Assembly: GCA_037178975.1 (NCBI GenBank)
Contig: JASJZH010000004.1
Location: forward strand, 9,114,001-9,178,000
Reading direction: 5' to 3'
Source: Oscheius tipulae
Taxonomy: Eukaryota > Nematoda > Chromadorea > Rhabditida > Rhabditidae
Length of the DNA: 64,000 nucleotides
A program made the position numbers and the translations under genes. The notes below the pieces were generated by a model, which worked only from the letters and a program-made list of their open reading frames with translations, searched no databases and was not told the origin of the DNA. Of this stretch, positions 61,743-64,000 are shown in pieces; position 1 is the first letter of the stretch, and the number at the start of each line of letters is the position of its first letter.

Positions 61743-62270
61743 CTCAAAAAAGAGAATCAACAAACTACAAAAATGCGGGCAAAAAAAGTGTAGCATAGTA
61801 CTGAGTACGGCTGGTAGCAGAATAAAAATTATGTTAGGTGCCCTGACCAAGCACCTTATAATAAAAACTTCTAGAGTATTACCTCTGTGATTAGCAGATT
61901 GACACAGAGAGACAGCGAAAGACTGGGGATTTAAGAGGATTGATTCAGCATCTGCGAGACTACCACAGTTGGTTCAAAAGATCTATTGGACACAAGTCAG
62001 AGCTTTTAAAAGTGTTTGGACAAGACTAGTAGTACACGAGGGGGCGTAACATAACTGGAAATGAGAATACGCTAGTTGTGCAACACAACTACCACTGACT
62101 GGACAATACGGGTGCGACACGAAACACTTCCGATGAAGCTACCACGTATGTTTGACAGTTTTCATGATTATTTAGTGGAAACACTGGTAGAACTCGATGA
62201 TTTCTAGCAATCAGCATATCACAATGCCTTGACTCATCAATTCCTTCTCCAATGTCCTATCTTACCACAG

Positions 62271-62553
62271 GCTAGAAGCGAACTCCCACGCCCTGCGCCT
62301 ACCTGTCAAAGTTACGGACAATGCAGTAGTAGTGACGGTAAGACAGGAGTGAGCTACATTTTGGACAGAACTGGACTCTCTTTCACCCAACTGGTCAGCT
62401 TGAACCCGTCTCTTACACCGCTGCTTCCTTTTGACTCTCTTCCTGTGGGTTTGAGAAAAGTTTGGGGTGGTTATGTCGTAATTTCAGGACAACACCCTTG
62501 TCTGTGTGTCGGGAGTCTGGCAAGGAAACAACGTTCCAATGCCTAAAGTCTAA
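62271..62553 (+). CDS. LysM-like protein 2, start not resolved
   Basis: Two exons, 62271-62444 and 62488-62553, are in phase with each other. They encode TCQSYGQCSSSDGKTG, ILDRTGLSFTQLVSLNPSL and, after the intron, NTLVCVSGVWQGNN, closely parallel to LysM-like protein 1 (ILEKTGLSFSDFVSMNP, MVCVSAIWQG). An acceptor CCACAG lies just before 62271, so a first exon with a signal peptide should lie upstream; none was convincing in 62100-62260. It may be a 5'-damaged duplicate. Confidence 0.6.
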
Positions 62554-63117
62554 TCCTTGGGACAGGCGACTCTTCTACTTTTATCGATAAGACCCTATTG
62601 AGAATGATAAATAGTTGGAGGCTGAGAGTCTGTCTTTGAATTAATGTCAAATCTTTTTATCTACAGGTGTTGAACTACGATGTACGCGGAACAGAAGAGA
62701 CTGGAGCAATTGGGGTCTGGTCCGATCTCTATTTTTAGGCTCCACTTGGTTCGATTTGGGATTTCATTGCTTCTGCGGCTGTACCTCGTGCCAACATTCA
62801 TTACCAATAGCAAGGTGAGAACAGATTCGAAACAGACACGGACAGCGCGATTAGAGCTGAAAAACTCTACAAATTGACAATGTTCAAGCTTGTTTAGCAA
62901 AAAGAGTTCTGGAGATCTTATAACGTTTCATATTACAAAGAGCATTTATACAAAGAGATTATGCTTTCAGTGTGTACCACTCGTTTCCCTGGGTATGTAT
63001 TTATCCACACAGGCCTTGTCAGCAAAGTTGACCAAATACAGTCGCATATGAACAGCGGTAATGGCGTAAAACATTCCGTATCTGATGCTCCTTTAGTTTT
63101 CAGGATGGTTTCAAAAA
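62554..63117. other. Intergenic stretch, no gene seen
   Basis: No supported coding region between the LysM-like gene and the end of the methyltransferase gene. Confidence 0.3.
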
Positions 63118-64000
63118 CTACCTCTCGTCCTCCAGCGTCTTGTAGATGAAGTCACTAGCCAGCTTCTTCTTTTTGTCATTTGGATCATGAATCTCCATGT
63201 TAATCTGACAGATGGTGATGCCGTTTTGGTCGAAGGCTCCTCCTTCATTGATGAAGTCAAAAAGCTCGTATTCCGCTCCCTCGGCGTCCATCCAAACAGA
63301 GTCAAAGAAAGTTTTTCCTATGAGTTTGGTGAAGAAATAGACGGCATCGACGTTGATTACTAGTTTGTCTTTGTAAGCACCTTCTGGAACGCCGTTTGGT
63401 TAGAAAAAAAAGCTTGAACTAACGATCCAGGACAGAAGCCGTGGAAAATCCTGGTTTCGAACTGACAGCGAAGGGGAAGAACTTTCCGAACTTGGAGTAG
63501 AGGTCCTGGTTAATCTCGACCATTGGGTCTGCTCCGAAGAACTCTACACTCTTGTTACCGACTGTCTAAAAGGTAGTATAACTAAACATAGATAACTAAA
63601 ATATTCGAACCATACTGAGTGGCATAACAGGTTGAACAGTAACTGTCTCTCACACTATGTTCTCCAAACTGCAGTTGTTCGAACCCAATACGTAAAAGAC
63701 TCACTTGTAAGAACTGCTCCTCAGCTCTGGTGTCATGGCCAACTCCTATAGTTACGACAGTCTGCGTCTCTCCTTTCTGTAAACTTACTGTCAATAATCA
63801 GTCAATCGACCGATCTTTTACCAAAAAACCCAAATCCATAAAAACCCACGCACATTCAAAGGAAGAATGTGTCTTTTGTCCTCATCCGAATTTGAAAAGA
63901 CCTTGACATTCAGCTTACTAACAATAGGGTGCTCACACTCCTGCATGACAGCTGCTATTTTGTTCCAGGTCTGGAAATATATCATTTTCGGGTAGGTTTG
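63118..64000 (-). CDS. FkbM-type methyltransferase-domain protein, 5' end outside the window
   Basis: Exons on the minus strand: 63970-63854 (WNKIAAVMQECEHP), 63776-63705 (TVVTIGVGHDTRAEEQFLQ), 63565-63424 (EFFGADPMVEINQDLYSKFG) and 63383-63118 (VWMDAEGAEYELFDFINEGG, ITICQINMEIH). The blocks follow the order of the nematode FkbM methyltransferase family: a glycine-rich TIGVGHD nucleotide-binding loop, GADP at the second strand, and the WMDAEGAEY motif. Introns are short (41-139 nt). Such enzymes would use S-adenosylmethionine to methylate a hydroxyl, often on sugars, but the nematode substrates are unknown. The stop is at 63118-63120. The gene runs off the right edge. Confidence 0.8.

Noticed and set aside
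1..64000. CRISPR arrays, bacterial operons, ribosome binding sites
   Set aside because: No regularly spaced direct repeats; the gene structure is spliced and eukaryotic throughout.

Overview
The window is nuclear DNA of a nematode, most likely rhabditid-like; the genus cannot be fixed from sequence alone. The evidence is many GT-AG introns of only 35-45 nt with TTTTCAG-type acceptors, an EGO-1/RRF-type RNA-dependent RNA polymerase, nematode 7TM chemoreceptor-like genes, OAC-type acyltransferases, STELLO/DUF288 proteins, ShK-domain and LysM-like secreted proteins, and Tc3, Tc5, mariner, maT, Merlin, MULE and RTE-type transposons.

Layout. 1-5.5 kb: the 3' part of an RdRP gene (+) that carries a complete-looking 5S rRNA gene inside one intron. 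5.9-8 kb: a degraded C-type-lectin-like locus (-). 8.3-25.7 kb: a tandem cluster of four genes (plus one relic) for small proteins with a helical N-terminus, a glycine-rich hydrophobic segment and a C-terminal J domain. This cluster is broken up by transposons: a Tc3-like element holding a nested RTE-type LINE (9.4-13.3 kb), a MULE-like element split by a pogo-like element (13.8-16.3 kb), a small MITE, two Merlin/ISXO2 transposase relics (16.7-18 kb), and a Tc5-like element inside a J-gene intron (18.9-21.1 kb). 26.4-29.1 kb: a deleted mariner and a nearly intact maT element. 29.1-35.7 kb: four 7TM chemoreceptor-like loci. 35.7-38.3 kb is gene-poor.

38.3-58.8 kb is a compact surface-glycan-type island. 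Two STELLO/DUF288 glycosyltransferase-like genes (both +) flank three acyltransferase-3/SGNH (OAC) genes (+,-,-). The two STELLO genes share a 617-bp tract identical to the base, introns included. The outer two OAC genes share a 215-bp identical tract in inverted orientation. Both look like recent gene conversion. From 59 kb on there are small secreted LysM-like and ShK-repeat genes, and a FkbM-type methyltransferase gene (-) runs off the right edge.

The candidate undescribed system is the J-domain cluster. Its members share exon architecture, place the J domain at the C-terminus behind a glycine-zipper-like membrane segment, and differ in whether the Hsp70-activating HPD tripeptide is kept (two members) or lost (two members). 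Secretory-pathway enzymes (STELLO, OAC, perhaps FkbM) plausibly act together on glycoconjugates, but that is inference from family and proximity. Exon boundaries were read by eye from splice signals, reading phase and paralogue comparison.
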